A stretch of 64,000 nucleotides of DNA from Sphingomonadales bacterium Ga0077557 (GCA_001464615.1 LNFI01000007.1:1-64000); one strand, 5' to 3'. Numbered from the stretch's first letter, positions 25,001 through 34,960 are shown. Notes: generated by a model not told the origin, from the sequence alone. Made by a program: numbers and translations.

Positions 25001-25896
25001 TCACGCGCGTACCCGTCTGGATCGATACCGATCCCACCGTGCTGCCGGGGGGGTATGAGGTGGATGACGGCTTCGCCATTGCCCTGGCGTTTCGGTCGCC
25101 AGAGCTGCGCGTGGTTGGCGTCAGTTCGATCTTCGGCAACGGTGACATTGATTGCTGCCACGCCAGCGCCGAAGCGATCGTCGCGGCGTTTGGCCCAATC
25201 GACATGCCGGTCCACCGCGGAGCCGCGACGCCGGGCGATTTGCATGCGACTCCGGCAGCACAAGCGCTAATCGATGCGGCGCGGCGCACTGTGCGACCGG
25301 GCCTGACGATCCTGGCGCTCGGCCCGCTGACCAACATCGCGGCGGCGCTCACCCTTGCGCCCGACCTTGCCGAGCAGATTGCGTCGATCATCTGGGTGGC
25401 CGGGCGGCTGCCAGGGCAAGAGTTTCGCGCGTCAATGCAGCAGACAGAGGCCTTTGCCGATCTCAATTTCGAACAGGATGTAGCGGCGGCACGCATCGTC
25501 CTGGCCAGCGCGGTGCCAATCGCGCTGACATCATGGACGGTCTGTTCGAAGGTTCATCTTGGGCGTGCGGAGATTGCACGGCTGGGAACGGCGGATGCCG
25601 CCTGCAGCGTATTGCACGGCCCCGCGCGTGACTGGCTCGATTTGTGGCGTAATCAATTCGGCCTCGATTATTTCATGCCGTTTGATACACTTGCCGTCGG
25701 CCATGCCAGCGCCAGCGGCGCTGTATCGGGTTTTGCCGGACGGGCCTGGATAGACCCGTCATCGCCGCCAGTGCTGATCGCGGCACCGGATCACACGGCA
25801 CCCGCAGATGCACGGCCTGTTTGGTTCGGCACCGATGCGGGTGACGATTTTGTTGAAACGTTAATGACCAGGATGACGACCCCAACCAGCCAGTGA
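24997..25896 (+). CDS. Inosine-uridine type nucleoside hydrolase
   Basis: A 299-residue IU-nucleoside hydrolase. The N-terminal calcium/ribose site is WIDTDP...EVDDGFAIALAF; the usual compact DTDPGxDD is interrupted by a short insert (TVLPGGY). Later family motifs are VSSIFGN, ILALGPLTNIAAAL and WVAGRLPG; FNFEQD-type sequence appears as DLNFEQDVAAARIVL. It cleaves the N-glycosidic bond of ribonucleosides. The start overlaps the kinase stop by 4 nt. Hydrolase plus MTR-kinase-like enzyme suggests liberation and phosphorylation of a nucleoside-derived pentose, for example from 5'-deoxy- or methylthioadenosine; the preference cannot be read from sequence. Confidence 0.88.
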   Translation: MITRVPVWIDTDPTVLPGGYEVDDGFAIALAFRSPELRVVGVSSIFGNGDIDCCHASAEAIVAAFGPIDMPVHRGAATPGDLHATPAAQALIDAARRTVRPGLTILALGPLTNIAAALTLAPDLAEQIASIIWVAGRLPGQEFRASMQQTEAFADLNFEQDVAAARIVLASAVPIALTSWTVCSKVHLGRAEIARLGTADAACSVLHGPARDWLDLWRNQFGLDYFMPFDTLAVGHASASGAVSGFAGRAWIDPSSPPVLIAAPDHTAPADARPVWFGTDAGDDFVETLMTRMTTPTSQ

Positions 25897-25909
25897 AGGA
25901 AGATGTGCG

Positions 25910-26857
25910 ATGGACAATCCCCGGTTACCGTTCGCGCTGTCGCGACCTATGACGCTTGGCGCTAGTGCGGCGCTGGCCACAGCCGCCATCATCGCGCTGC
26001 AGGCGATCGCCCAGCAATCGACCACGCCGATGCCGACCATGCCGGGCGCGGAGGCCAATCGTCCCGCCGACGATCCCTTTGCGATCTTCGCCATGGCCGA
26101 TGAGGCGCAAAAGGCGCCGATCAGCTATGCCGTCTGGAGCGAATTTGTCGGCAAGCTGGTTTTGTTCGATACGGGCCATACGGAGATTGGCTATCGAGCA
26201 ATCAAGCAGAATGCGGCGCCATTTCTTGATGATTTTGTGTCCGCGATTCAAACGCTGCGCCCCGAGCTCCTCAGCAAAAAGGAACAGCTGGCGCTATGGA
26301 TCAATCTGTACAATGCGCAGGTCGTTCGCGTGACGACGCAACGATATCCTGTGCGAAACGTCGAAGCATTGGTCAATGGCCCGGACTGGAGTACGCAAAG
26401 CCTTGGGTTGAGCGGTATCAAGCTGAGCCTTAACGATATCCGGACGCATATCCTCGCGCGCTATTTCGGCGATCCACGCATTCTGGCAACGTTGCTGGTG
26501 CCAGCCCAGGGCGGGCCCGAGGTTCAGAAGCAGGCCGCTTCTGGCCCAATAATCGATGCGCAGCTCAATGCCGCGGCCGCGCAATATATCAACCAGGGTG
26601 GGGTCGTCGTGGTCAAGGCCGATGTGGCCTATGTATCACCGGTCTATACGTTGAACCGAATGTATTTTGGTGGGGAGGATGCCCGGCTGATCGCGCATTT
26701 GAAGCAGTTTGCCAAACCCAGACTCGCCGCAAAGCTCGCCACGGTGACCCGCGTGGAGACGGGCAAGTTCGACTGGGCACTTAATGATGTCGTTCCTCGT
26801 CAGAATGACTTTACAGCGCCATCGTCGTCGAATGGCGAGCAATCCTCCGGCTCGTGA
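25910..26857 (+). CDS. Exported DUF547-domain protein
   Basis: A 315-residue protein with an N-terminal signal or anchor segment (about 15-36, ending AIAQQ) and a DUF547 domain: LALWINLYNAQVVRVTTQRYPVRNV, then SLNDIRTHILARYFGDPR and VNRMYFGGEDA-like sequence near the end. DUF547 is distantly related to transglutaminase/papain-like folds; its reaction is unknown. AAGGAAG precedes the ATG. It follows the nucleoside hydrolase by 13 nt and overlaps the next gene (GTGA), so it belongs to the cluster. A periplasmic DUF547 protein inside a sugar-transfer cluster may modify or anchor the final product. Confidence 0.85.
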   Translation: MDNPRLPFALSRPMTLGASAALATAAIIALQAIAQQSTTPMPTMPGAEANRPADDPFAIFAMADEAQKAPISYAVWSEFVGKLVLFDTGHTEIGYRAIKQNAAPFLDDFVSAIQTLRPELLSKKEQLALWINLYNAQVVRVTTQRYPVRNVEALVNGPDWSTQSLGLSGIKLSLNDIRTHILARYFGDPRILATLLVPAQGGPEVQKQAASGPIIDAQLNAAAAQYINQGGVVVVKADVAYVSPVYTLNRMYFGGEDARLIAHLKQFAKPRLAAKLATVTRVETGKFDWALNDVVPRQNDFTAPSSSNGEQSSGS

Positions 26858-28257
26858 TTCTTGCCCGATTACCGCGCCACGGGGCGCTGACGTTAACGGC
26901 AATTGCACTGGCAGCGATAGTGTTCGTCGCGCTGCTCGGCTGGCTGTCGCTGGCGACGGGGGGCTGGCCGGCGTTGGTGCTAGCGATCGTGCTGGTGATT
27001 GCAGGGGTCGTCTGGCTCGCCCTGCCGCTCGTGATTGGACGGGTTGGACGATCAGCAACAATATTGCGGGCACTGATCATTATCGGCCTTGCAGCGCGAC
27101 TGGCGCTCCTGCCGAGCCCGCCGCTCTATGAGGATGATTATGTCCGCTATCTCTGGGATGGCGGCGTTACCGCGGCGGGCTTGAACCCCTATGCCCGCAC
27201 CCCGTCCTCTATCCTGAACGACATCCACCCACTGTTCCCGCAAATGCCCAGAACGGCACGACCGCCATCGCCAGAGGCCATATTGGGTGGGCAGTCAAAC
27301 GGCGTGCTGGAGCGGGTGAGTTACCCTAGCGTCACGACCATCTACCCCCCGCTCGCGCAGCTTGGTTTTGCAGCGGCACACCTGGTGTCGCCCTGGTCAT
27401 TGCTGGCATGGAAGGTGGTGGGGCTGGCGGCGGAAGCGCTGACTTTGTGGCTGTTAATGGGCGGGTTGCGCGCGGCGCAGCGATCGCCGGGTTGGGCGAT
27501 GCTGTATTGGCTCTGCCCGCTGGTCATCAAAGATTTCGCCAACGGGGCGCATATGGACGTGCTGCTGATGCCGACGCTGGCCGGGCTGATCTGGGCGATG
27601 CTTACAGGGCGATTACGTACGGCGGCGGTGCTGATCGGGGTCGCCGCTGCACTGAAATTCTGGCCGCTGCTGTTGGTGCCTGGGCTGGCCTGGCGCGTTA
27701 AGAAATGGCCGCACCGAATCGCACTATCCGCGTTAGCCACTGCCAGCGCGGCGCTGTTGCTTGCGCCACAGTTGCTGGCGCTCGATCCGGCGAGCAGCGG
27801 CCTTTCCGCCTATGCCGAAAGCTGGGTGCGCAACAGCCTGGCCTTCCCGGCGCTGAAGGCGATAATTACCGCGCTGGCGATTGGCGGAGACCCTGCGCTG
27901 CTAACGCGGTTTTTGGTGGCCGCCATCGTGGGAGGGCTGGCGCTGCGATGGGGGGTGAGAGCCGCCAATGCCGCGCCGATGGCAACAATCGCAGCCTGGC
28001 GCGATACGGTGCTCGCGCTGCTGTTGCTCAGCCCCACTGGCTATAGCTGGTATGCAACCTGGCTGGTCCCTTTTCTGGTTTTCACACCTGAGGCGGCGGC
28101 GATGCTGCTTGTCGCTTTTGTCGGGGCTTATTATGCGCGCTTTGCCGACAGGACGGGATGGGGCGCGGCAATCGCCCCCTGGACCGGCTTTGCGCCGGCC
28201 TGGATCGCGATTGTTGTGACCGGGCTTCGTCAGCGGATTGCCGATGCGCGGGGTTGA
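26854..28257 (+). CDS. GT-C type polyprenyl-phosphate-sugar membrane glycosyltransferase
   Basis: A 467-residue, highly hydrophobic protein with about ten membrane helices. The first large loop has LPSPPLYEDDYVRYLWDGG, the acidic (DD) motif expected for GT-C enzymes, followed by GLNPYARTP. This layout fits the GT87/DUF2029 and mannosyltransferase-like families, which use polyprenyl-phosphate sugars on the periplasmic side. The start is GTG 26854, overlapping the DUF547 stop. It is followed, with a 14-nt overlap, by a DPM1-like GT2 that could make its lipid-linked donor. Donor sugar and acceptor are unknown. Confidence 0.8.
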   Translation: MILARLPRHGALTLTAIALAAIVFVALLGWLSLATGGWPALVLAIVLVIAGVVWLALPLVIGRVGRSATILRALIIIGLAARLALLPSPPLYEDDYVRYLWDGGVTAAGLNPYARTPSSILNDIHPLFPQMPRTARPPSPEAILGGQSNGVLERVSYPSVTTIYPPLAQLGFAAAHLVSPWSLLAWKVVGLAAEALTLWLLMGGLRAAQRSPGWAMLYWLCPLVIKDFANGAHMDVLLMPTLAGLIWAMLTGRLRTAAVLIGVAAALKFWPLLLVPGLAWRVKKWPHRIALSALATASAALLLAPQLLALDPASSGLSAYAESWVRNSLAFPALKAIITALAIGGDPALLTRFLVAAIVGGLALRWGVRAANAAPMATIAAWRDTVLALLLLSPTGYSWYATWLVPFLVFTPEAAAMLLVAFVGAYYARFADRTGWGAAIAPWTGFAPAWIAIVVTGLRQRIADARG

Positions 28258-28936
28258 TCGGATCGCGGCGATTATCCCCGTTCTCAACGAAGCGCCGTCG
28301 CTGGCGCTACTGCTGCCTGAGATGCCCGACTGGGTCGATGAGATCATCGTCGTCGATAATGGCTCCACCGACGGCAGCGCCAACGTCGCGCAGGCGCTTG
28401 GCGCGCGCGTCGTCGCTGCACCATTGCGCGGCTATGGCAGCGCCTGCGCTGTTGGTGCCGCCGCAAGCACTGCCGACATTCTGGTGTTTCTCGACGGCGA
28501 TGGCAGCGACCGGCCCGATCAGATCGCAAGGCTGATCGACCCGGTCGTCGCTGGCACTGCCGATCTGGTCATCGGCAGCCGCGTTCTCGGCAAACGCGAG
28601 GCCGGGTCGCTCAGTCTGCAACAGCGGCTGGGCAACGCGCTGGCCTGCTGGCTGATGCGGTGGCTGTGGCGCGCGCGCTATACCGATCTCGGCCCCTATC
28701 GCGCCATTCGCCGCGTTGCGCTCGCACGGCTTGATCTGCGCAACCGCCGTTTCGGTTGGACCGTAGAAATGCAGATCCGCGCGCATCGGCAGGGAATGAC
28801 GGTGATCGAGGTGCCGGTAGATTATCGCCGACGGCTGCGCGGAAAATCAAAGATTTCCGGCACGCTACGCGGTGTCGCGCTCGCCGGATGGCATATCCTG
28901 GGCACCATTTTCACCGAAGCCAGACGGCGCGATTGA
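28244..28936 (+). CDS. GT2 glycosyltransferase, dolichyl-phosphate-sugar synthase type
   Basis: A 230-residue soluble GT2: AAIIPVLNEAPSLALLLPEM at the N-terminus, IIVVDNGSTDGS, the metal-binding FLDGDGSDRP, IGSRVLGKREAGSL, and FGWTVEMQIRA with VDYRRRLRGKSKISGT near the end. This pattern is that of DPM1/DPG synthases, which load a sugar from a nucleotide donor onto polyprenyl phosphate. There are no C-terminal membrane helices. ATG 28244 is preferred to TTG 28238. It overlaps the GT-C gene and ends the cluster; its product is a logical donor for that membrane enzyme. Confidence 0.88.
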   Translation: MRGVDRIAAIIPVLNEAPSLALLLPEMPDWVDEIIVVDNGSTDGSANVAQALGARVVAAPLRGYGSACAVGAAASTADILVFLDGDGSDRPDQIARLIDPVVAGTADLVIGSRVLGKREAGSLSLQQRLGNALACWLMRWLWRARYTDLGPYRAIRRVALARLDLRNRRFGWTVEMQIRAHRQGMTVIEVPVDYRRRLRGKSKISGTLRGVALAGWHILGTIFTEARRRD

Positions 28937-28998
28937 TGCGCTTCAGCCGGGCGCCTTGCCGCTCGCGTCAATGGGCGCAGGTAAGCCGTTTGAAGCGC

Positions 28999-29583
28999 TT
29001 AGGTGCCCGGCGAGTGAAGCAATGCTTCTACCCGCGCCTCATAGGAACCAATAGCTGCTTCATTTTCCATCGTTAGCGCGATTTCGTCTGTGCCATGGAT
29101 CAAACAATCACGACGAAAGGCATCAAGATCGAAAATGAAACGATCCTGATAGGGTGTTGTTACTGTCATGGTCGTCAGATCAATCGTGATCGGCTCCGTC
29201 GTCGCGACTTCCATCAGCCGATCGATCGCGGGCTGCGGCAGGACGACGGTGACCATCCCGTTTTTGAAAGCATTGCCCGAGAAAATGTCGGAAAAAGATG
29301 GCGCGATCACCGCCATGATACCCCGGTCCATCAATGCCCATACGGCGTGCTCGCGGCTCGATCCGCAGCCGAAATTAGCCCCGGCGATCAGGATCGTCGC
29401 CCCCTGATAGGCGGGATCGTCGATCACATTGCCCGGCACACGACGCAGCGATTCCAGCGCATGCGCGCCCAGGCCAAGGCGCGTGACTGTCTTGAGATGA
29501 TCCGCCGCGATAATCACATCGGTATCGATATTGGCGAGACCAAGCGGGATTGCGCGGCCAGTGACTTGGTCGACCGGGTTCAT
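28999..29583 (-). CDS. leuD: 3-isopropylmalate dehydratase small subunit
   Basis: A 194-residue LeuD. The swivel domain shows [23 protein letters not shown] at the N-terminus, [17 protein letters not shown] (the substrate-recognition loop) and [19 protein letters not shown]. With LeuC it isomerises 2-isopropylmalate to 3-isopropylmalate in leucine synthesis. The ATG overlaps the leuC stop by 4 nt, so subunits are co-translated. Length is normal. It is the last gene of the leuB-leuC-leuD operon and is convergent with the GT2 gene. Confidence 0.95.
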   Translation of the reverse strand: MNPVDQVTGRAIPLGLANIDTDVIIAADHLKTVTRLGLGAHALESLRRVPGNVIDDPAYQGATILIAGANFGCGSSREHAVWALMDRGIMAVIAPSFSDIFSGNAFKNGMVTVVLPQPAIDRLMEVATTEPITIDLTTMTVTTPYQDRFIFDLDAFRRDCLIHGTDEIALTMENEAAIGSYEARVEALLHSPGT

Positions 29584-31019
29584 GCCATCATCTCCCGCAC
29601 GTCGCTGAGCCGGCCGTTGATCGCTGCTGCCGCTGCCATCGCCGGCGAGACGAGGTGGGTGCGCGCGCCGGGCCCCTGGCGGCCCATGAAATTGCGGTTC
29701 GACGTCGATGCGCAGCGCTCGCCCGGCGGCACCTTGTCAGGATTCATGCCCAAGCACATCGAGCAGCCCGGCTCGCGCCATTCGAAGCCCGCCGCGATGA
29801 ACAGCTGATCAAGCCCCTCGGCCTCGGCCTGGCGCTTGACCAGGCCGGATCCGGGCACGATCAATGCTTGCCGGATGCCCGGATGGACATGGCGGCCGCC
29901 GATGATCGCGGCTGCGGCCCGTAGATCCTCGATCCGGCTATTGGTGCAGCTGCCGATGAAGACATGCTGGACGGCAATGTCGGTCATCGCCGTGCCGGGG
30001 GTCAGCCCCATATAATCGAGTGCCTTGGCAGCGGCGGCCCGCTTGACGGGATCAGCCATGGCTGCCGGATCGGGGACCATGCCCGACACGCCGACCACGT
30101 CATCCGGGCTGGTGCCCCAGGTGACGCTGGGTTCGATGCTGGCGGCATCGATCACGACGCGCTTGTCGAAATGCGCGCCGTCATCGGTTTTTAGGGTGCG
30201 CCAATAGCTGACCATCCGGTCCCAATCGGCACCGCTGGGGGCCATCGGGCGACCGGCGAGATACGCAAAGGTCACGTCGTCGGGAGCGATCAGGCCGGAA
30301 CGGGCCCCCGCTTCGATCGACATATTGCACACCGTTAGCCGCGATTCGATGCTCATCGCTTCAAAGGTCGATCCGCGATATTCGATGACATGGCCGGCAC
30401 CACCCGCGGCACCAATCACGCCGATAATCGTCAGGATCAGGTCCTTGGCCGTGACCCCGGGGCCAAGATCGCCGTCAACGCGGACTTCCATCGTTTTTGA
30501 CGGGGTGAGCAGCAAGGTCTGCGTGGCGAGGACATGCTCGACCTCGCTGGTGCCGATCCCAAAGGCCAGCGCACCGAGCGCGCCATGCGCCGCTGTATGG
30601 CTATCCCCGCAGACCAAAGTCGTGCCCGGCAAGGTGAACCCCTGTTCGGGGCCGACGACATGGACAATCCCCTGTTCCGCCGCGCGATCAGTGAAATAAG
30701 GAACGCCGAACAGCGCGACATTGGCCTCAAGCGCGGCAAGCTGCGCCGCACTCGCCGGATCGGCGATTGGGATGCGCTTGCCATCGGCATCGACCCGCAC
30801 AGTGGTCGGCAAATTGTGATCCGGCACGGCAAGCGTCAAGTCAGGCCGCCGCACGCGCCTGCCCGCCAGCCTGAGCCCTTCAAACGCTTGCGGCGAGGTT
30901 ACCTCGTGAACAAGGTGACGATCGATATAGATCAGGCACGTGCCATCATCACGGCGATCGACGACATGCGCGTTCCAGATTTTTTCATAAAGCGTTTGCG
31001 GGTGCGGCTGCATGGTCAT
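29580..31019 (-). CDS. leuC: 3-isopropylmalate dehydratase large subunit
   Basis: A 479-residue aconitase-family protein. [27 protein letters not shown] lies near residue 140. The 4Fe-4S ligands are in [14 protein letters not shown] and [30 protein letters not shown] follows. Start ATG 31019 is 5 nt after AGGA; the frame to 31046 is not supported. leuB ends 27 nt upstream. The arginine/serine residues typical of LeuC rather than aconitase, together with the adjacent leuD and leuB, fix the assignment. Confidence 0.96.
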   Translation of the reverse strand: MTMQPHPQTLYEKIWNAHVVDRRDDGTCLIYIDRHLVHEVTSPQAFEGLRLAGRRVRRPDLTLAVPDHNLPTTVRVDADGKRIPIADPASAAQLAALEANVALFGVPYFTDRAAEQGIVHVVGPEQGFTLPGTTLVCGDSHTAAHGALGALAFGIGTSEVEHVLATQTLLLTPSKTMEVRVDGDLGPGVTAKDLILTIIGVIGAAGGAGHVIEYRGSTFEAMSIESRLTVCNMSIEAGARSGLIAPDDVTFAYLAGRPMAPSGADWDRMVSYWRTLKTDDGAHFDKRVVIDAASIEPSVTWGTSPDDVVGVSGMVPDPAAMADPVKRAAAAKALDYMGLTPGTAMTDIAVQHVFIGSCTNSRIEDLRAAAAIIGGRHVHPGIRQALIVPGSGLVKRQAEAEGLDQLFIAAGFEWREPGCSMCLGMNPDKVPPGERCASTSNRNFMGRQGPGARTHLVSPAMAAAAAINGRLSDVREMMA

Positions 31020-31046
31020 GTTTCCTAAAGCTCTTTTGCCGGGCAT

Positions 31047-32111
31047 TCAGGCCGCAGCATCAGCCGATAGTTGCAGCCGCGCGCGGACGGCATCGCCAAA
31101 TTCGCTGCATCGCGCGGTACCGCCAAGATCAGCGGTGCGCACCCCGTCCAGCAAGGTTTCGCGAACCGCGTCGCGCAGCGCCTGCGCGGCTGATGCATGG
31201 CCCAACGCGGCCAGCAGCATCGCCGCGCTTTCCATCATCCCGGCCGGATTGGCGCGATCCTGCCCGGCAATGTCGGGCGCGGAGCCGTGGATTGGCTCGA
31301 ATAGCCCTGCCCCGGCCCCGCTAGCACCCGTGCTCGCAGAGCCCAACAGGCCGATGGATCCCGGAATCACCGACAATTCATCTGACAGAATATCGCCGAA
31401 CAGATTTTCGGTCAGGATCACGTCGAACCGCTTGGGGTTCTTGATCAATTCCATCGCGGCGGCATCGACATAGAGATGATCGAGCGTGACACCCGGATAG
31501 GATGTCGCGACTTCCGTGACGACCCGGCGCCAGAGCTTCGATGAGGCGAGCACATTGGCCTTGTCCACCGACGTCACGTTGCCGGAACGCCGCTCCGCCG
31601 CCTGGAAGGCAACATGGGCAATGCGTTCAATCTCCGCGCGGCTATACGCGCAGACATCGCTGGCATGATCGTCGGCCAGAATATGCTCGCCGAAATAAAG
31701 CCCGCCGGTCAGTTCGCGGACGACTAAAATGTCGATCCCAGCAACCAGTTCAGCGCGAAGCGGGGACAAATCTTCCATCCCACAGATCATACGGGCCGGG
31801 CGCAGATTGGCGAACAAGCCGAGTTCCTTGCGCAGCCGCAACAGGCCCGTTTCCGGCGTTATGGCCAGACCAGCCCATTTCGGCCCGCCAATCGCCCCCA
31901 TCAAAATGCCGTCCGCCGCGCGCGCCGCCGCCAGCGTCGCCTCGGGCAGCGGATCGCCCTGCGCATCGATTGCGACGCCGCCGAAATCATAAGATGTAAA
32001 GCGCATGCCGATCGCGAAACGTTCGGCCAAGATGGTCAGGCAAGCGATTGCCTCCGCCGTAACCTCAGGCCCGATGCCGTCACCGGGCAGAACCGCGATA
32101 TCGGCAATCAT
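31047..32111 (-). CDS. leuB: 3-isopropylmalate dehydrogenase
   Basis: A 354-residue enzyme from ATG 32111. [20 protein letters not shown] is the classic N-terminus; [27 protein letters not shown] and [16 protein letters not shown] (with AD-type NAD site following) are the family motifs. It oxidises and decarboxylates 3-isopropylmalate using NAD. The very long upstream frame is non-coding leader. Ribosome binding is weak here (CCACCAGCAACGCCAGC before the ATG). leuB is the first gene of the operon, followed by leuC and leuD; leuA is not in the window. An attenuator-like hairpin lies 47 bases upstream. Confidence 0.95.
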   Translation of the reverse strand: MIADIAVLPGDGIGPEVTAEAIACLTILAERFAIGMRFTSYDFGGVAIDAQGDPLPEATLAAARAADGILMGAIGGPKWAGLAITPETGLLRLRKELGLFANLRPARMICGMEDLSPLRAELVAGIDILVVRELTGGLYFGEHILADDHASDVCAYSRAEIERIAHVAFQAAERRSGNVTSVDKANVLASSKLWRRVVTEVATSYPGVTLDHLYVDAAAMELIKNPKRFDVILTENLFGDILSDELSVIPGSIGLLGSASTGASGAGAGLFEPIHGSAPDIAGQDRANPAGMMESAAMLLAALGHASAAQALRDAVRETLLDGVRTADLGGTARCSEFGDAVRARLQLSADAAA

Positions 32112-32149
32112 GCTGGCGTTGCTGGTGGTCAAGAAAGTCCCTTTTCCCC

Positions 32150-32185
32150 AAAAGAAAGCCCTCGATCCCGATCGGGAATGAGGGC
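32150..32185 (-). terminator. Attenuator-like intrinsic terminator in the leuB leader
   Basis: On the minus strand, GCCCTC pairs with GAGGGC (32185-32158) around an inner CCCGATCGGG, followed at once by TTTCTTTT. This is a Rho-independent terminator. It lies between the divergent starts of leuB and ilvD and points into leuB, so there is no upstream gene to terminate; that position is diagnostic of attenuation. No leader peptide with a normal start codon was found, though Ile-Leu-Val codons followed by Cys and TGA occur at the complement of 32219-32233. Confidence 0.65.
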
Positions 32186-32256
32186 GGATCGGCGGTCTGA
32201 ATTGGTGCCCGCTCCTTATCAGCAAACTAATATTGCGCAAGAATGGAGTTGGTGCG

Positions 32257-32307
32257 ATGGAAAGTTTCGTCGATTCCGCAAACCTACCCCCAAAGGCGAT
32301 GAAATGA
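32257..32307 (+). CDS. Possible 16-codon upstream reading frame coupled to ilvD
   Basis: ATG 32257 opens a short frame, [16 protein letters not shown], whose TGA overlaps the ilvD ATG (ATGA). GGAG at 32245-32248 is suitably spaced. It contains a Leu and a Val codon but no run of branched-chain codons. It may couple translation into ilvD, or be chance. Confidence 0.3.
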   Translation: MESFVDSANLPPKAMK

Positions 32308-33986
32308 CCGATCCCGCGCTCCCCCCGCGTGACTTGCCGTCCCGTGAACTGATCAACGGCGCCGCCCGGGCCCCAGCGCGCGCGATGCTCCGCGCCACCG
32401 GGCTTGATGATGCTGCGATGGCCAAGCCAATGGTCGCGATCGTCAATAGCTGGTCGAATGTGTCGCCCTGCAACATCAATCTGCGCGACCTGGCCGAACA
32501 TGCCCGTGCCGGCATCATCGAAGCCGGTGGCACGCCCGTCGATTTCAACACAATCGTGGTCACCGACGGGATCGCGATGGGCACGCCGGGCATGCGCGCC
32601 TCGCTGATGAGCCGGGAATGTATCGCTGATTCAGCCGAGCTCGCGGTGCGCGGGCACATGCTTGATGCCGTGCTGTTCCTGGTCGGCTGCGACAAGACGA
32701 TTCCTGCCGCTGCCATGGCGGCTGCACGGCTCGATCTGCCTTCCGTCATTCTCTATGGCGGCTCAATCATGCCCGGCAAGCTCGGCAGCAAGGCAATCAC
32801 GATTCAGGACGTGTTCGAAGTCGTCGGTGGGCACGGCGCCGGCACGGTCGATGATGCCGGCCTGCTTGCCGTAGAAAAAGCAGCCTGCCCCGGTGCGGGT
32901 GCCTGTGGCGGGCAGTTCACCGCCAATACGATGGCGCTGGCAATGAGCTTCCTTGGTTTTTCGCCCATGGGGTTGAACGACGTGCCTGCCCCACACCCCA
33001 GCAAGAACGACACCGCGCGCGAGGCGGGCCGCATCCTGATGGATGCGGTGCGCGAAGGCCGCAACGCCCGCCAGTTCATCACGCCCGCCAGCCTGAAGAA
33101 CGCGATCGTCGCTGGCACGGCAACGGCGGGATCGACCAACCTGATCCTGCATCTGCTCGCCATCGCGCGCGAAGCCGGGATCGGCGAAGACCAGTTTGCG
33201 ATCGATCTGTTCGACGACATCTCGCGCAGCACCCCCGTTATCGCTGATCTCAAACCTGGCGGTCGTTTCATGGCGCCGGATATGTCGGCGGCAGGCGGCA
33301 CCGCATTGCTAGGCCGGCGCTTGATGGAAGCCGGGTTGATCACTGATGCGCCAACGGTGACCGGCAAAAGCCTGTTCGATTATTTCCGCGACGCCCCCGA
33401 AACGCCCGGCCAGCAAGTTATTCTGTCGGCTGACCACCCGCTCAAACCGCGCGGTGGCTATGGCATTCTGTATGGCAATATCGCGCCCGAAGGCTGTGTC
33501 GTGAAGCTCGCCGGGCATGAGCGGATGCAGCATGAAGGCCCGGCCAAGGTGTTTGACGGCGAAGAAGCGGCTTTTGCCGCCGTCTCGGCTGGTCAGATCG
33601 AGCCGGGCGATGTCGTGGTGATCCGCGGCGAAGGGCCGGTCGGCGGCCCAGGCATGCGCGAAATGCTGGGCGTGACCGCTGCCATCCAGGGACGCGGGCT
33701 TGGCGACAGCGTCGCGCTGGTGACCGACGGGCGTTTTTCCGGCGCGACCTATGGCTTCATGGTCGGCCATATCTCCCCCGAAATGGCGCGCGGCGGCCCG
33801 ATCGGCCGGCTCATGACCGGTGACCGGATCCTGATCGATGTCGAAGGCCGGACGATTTCAACCGACGCCGATCTGGATAGCCGCCCGGCGGCATCACCGC
33901 CCAAGCGGGTCGTAACCGGGGCATATGCCAAATATGCCGCCCTGGTTGGATCAGCATCGCAAGGGGCAGTGACGAGCGGGGTTTAG
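32304..33986 (+). CDS. ilvD: Dihydroxy-acid dehydratase
   Basis: A 560-residue IlvD/Edd protein. [16 protein letters not shown] holds the first cluster Cys, [12 protein letters not shown] the second and [16 protein letters not shown] the third. [30 protein letters not shown] sequence is at about 480. It dehydrates 2,3-dihydroxy acids to 2-keto acids in valine and isoleucine synthesis. The leu neighbours favour IlvD over gluconate dehydratase. Start ATG 32304 is preceded by AAAGGCGATGAA; the upstream frame to 32178 is leader. The length fits the shorter IlvD class of about 560 residues. Divergent from leuBCD. Confidence 0.93.
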   Translation: MTDPALPPRDLPSRELINGAARAPARAMLRATGLDDAAMAKPMVAIVNSWSNVSPCNINLRDLAEHARAGIIEAGGTPVDFNTIVVTDGIAMGTPGMRASLMSRECIADSAELAVRGHMLDAVLFLVGCDKTIPAAAMAAARLDLPSVILYGGSIMPGKLGSKAITIQDVFEVVGGHGAGTVDDAGLLAVEKAACPGAGACGGQFTANTMALAMSFLGFSPMGLNDVPAPHPSKNDTAREAGRILMDAVREGRNARQFITPASLKNAIVAGTATAGSTNLILHLLAIAREAGIGEDQFAIDLFDDISRSTPVIADLKPGGRFMAPDMSAAGGTALLGRRLMEAGLITDAPTVTGKSLFDYFRDAPETPGQQVILSADHPLKPRGGYGILYGNIAPEGCVVKLAGHERMQHEGPAKVFDGEEAAFAAVSAGQIEPGDVVVIRGEGPVGGPGMREMLGVTAAIQGRGLGDSVALVTDGRFSGATYGFMVGHISPEMARGGPIGRLMTGDRILIDVEGRTISTDADLDSRPAASPPKRVVTGAYAKYAALVGSASQGAVTSGV

Positions 33987-34015
33987 CCAGCCCGCCCGCG
34001 CCGGCACGCCTGCCC

Positions 34016-34960
34016 TTAATGCGCCGGCTTGCCGCCCTTACGGGGGATGAAATGCAGGGCACCGGCAATTGCTGCGCCGACTATAAGACCGATAATCGCC
34101 GATCCAATAGCGCCGACCAGCCATTCAACCAGCCCGGCCATCATTGGCACGACCGCTGCCGCGCCATGCGCGGCGCCATGCACCAGATGCGGAATGGCCT
34201 CCAGGTGGAATACTTCAAGGCCATGGATGATGATGCCGCCGCCGACCCACAACATCGCCACTGTGCCAATCGTCGCCAGCGCTTCCAGCAGCAACGGCAT
34301 CGCCTTGACCAGTCCGCGGCCAATCGCGCGTACCGTTGGCGGCTCGCGCCGGGCAAGGTTCAGGCCGATATCGTCCATCTTCACGATGATCGCGACCACG
34401 CCGTAAACGCCAACCGTCAAAACGACGCCAACCACGGCCAGCACCGTCGCCTGCATGGCAATCGCCATCACCGGCAAGCCAGCCAGCGTGATCGCCATAA
34501 TCTCTGCCGAGAGGATCAGATCAGTACGGATCGCGCCCGCCACCTGGCGATCTTCTAGGGCGCGTGGATCAGTGATCTCCACGGCCTCGCTCGCATGATC
34601 ATTACCGGTGAGCGCAGAAATGATCTTTTCCGCCCCTTCGAAACACAGATAGGCGCCGCCCAACATCAAGATTGGCGTAATCGCCCAGGGGGCAAAATAG
34701 CTGAGCACCAATGCCGCCGGCAGCAGGATCAAAATCTTGTTGCGCATGGAGCCGATCGCGATCTTGCCAATGATTGGCAGTTCGCGATCCGGCGTCAGGC
34801 CAATCACATAGCTTGGCGTCACGGCTGTATCGTCGATGACGACACCGGCAGCTTTGGCGCCAGCCTTGCCAGCCGCACCCGCTACGTCATCAACCGATGA
34901 AGCCGCCAGTTTTGCGATCGCCGCAATATCGTCGAGTAATGCTACCAAGCCACCCGGCAT
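34016..34960 (-). CDS. DUF808 (YedI-like) inner-membrane protein
   Basis: A 314-residue membrane protein beginning GGLVALLDDIAAIAKLAASSVDDVA, then VIDDTAVTPSYVIG and the family stretch LPIIGKIAIGSMRNK. About six hydrophobic helices follow, with GGAYLCFEGAEKI between them and a basic tail. This matches DUF808/YedI proteins along their full length. Function is unknown; the family is widespread in proteobacteria. It is convergent with ilvD across a 29-base gap. The gap 34961-35107 upstream holds no feature I can name. Confidence 0.88.
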   Translation of the reverse strand: MPGGLVALLDDIAAIAKLAASSVDDVAGAAGKAGAKAAGVVIDDTAVTPSYVIGLTPDRELPIIGKIAIGSMRNKILILLPAALVLSYFAPWAITPILMLGGAYLCFEGAEKIISALTGNDHASEAVEITDPRALEDRQVAGAIRTDLILSAEIMAITLAGLPVMAIAMQATVLAVVGVVLTVGVYGVVAIIVKMDDIGLNLARREPPTVRAIGRGLVKAMPLLLEALATIGTVAMLWVGGGIIIHGLEVFHLEAIPHLVHGAAHGAAAVVPMMAGLVEWLVGAIGSAIIGLIVGAAIAGALHFIPRKGGKPAH

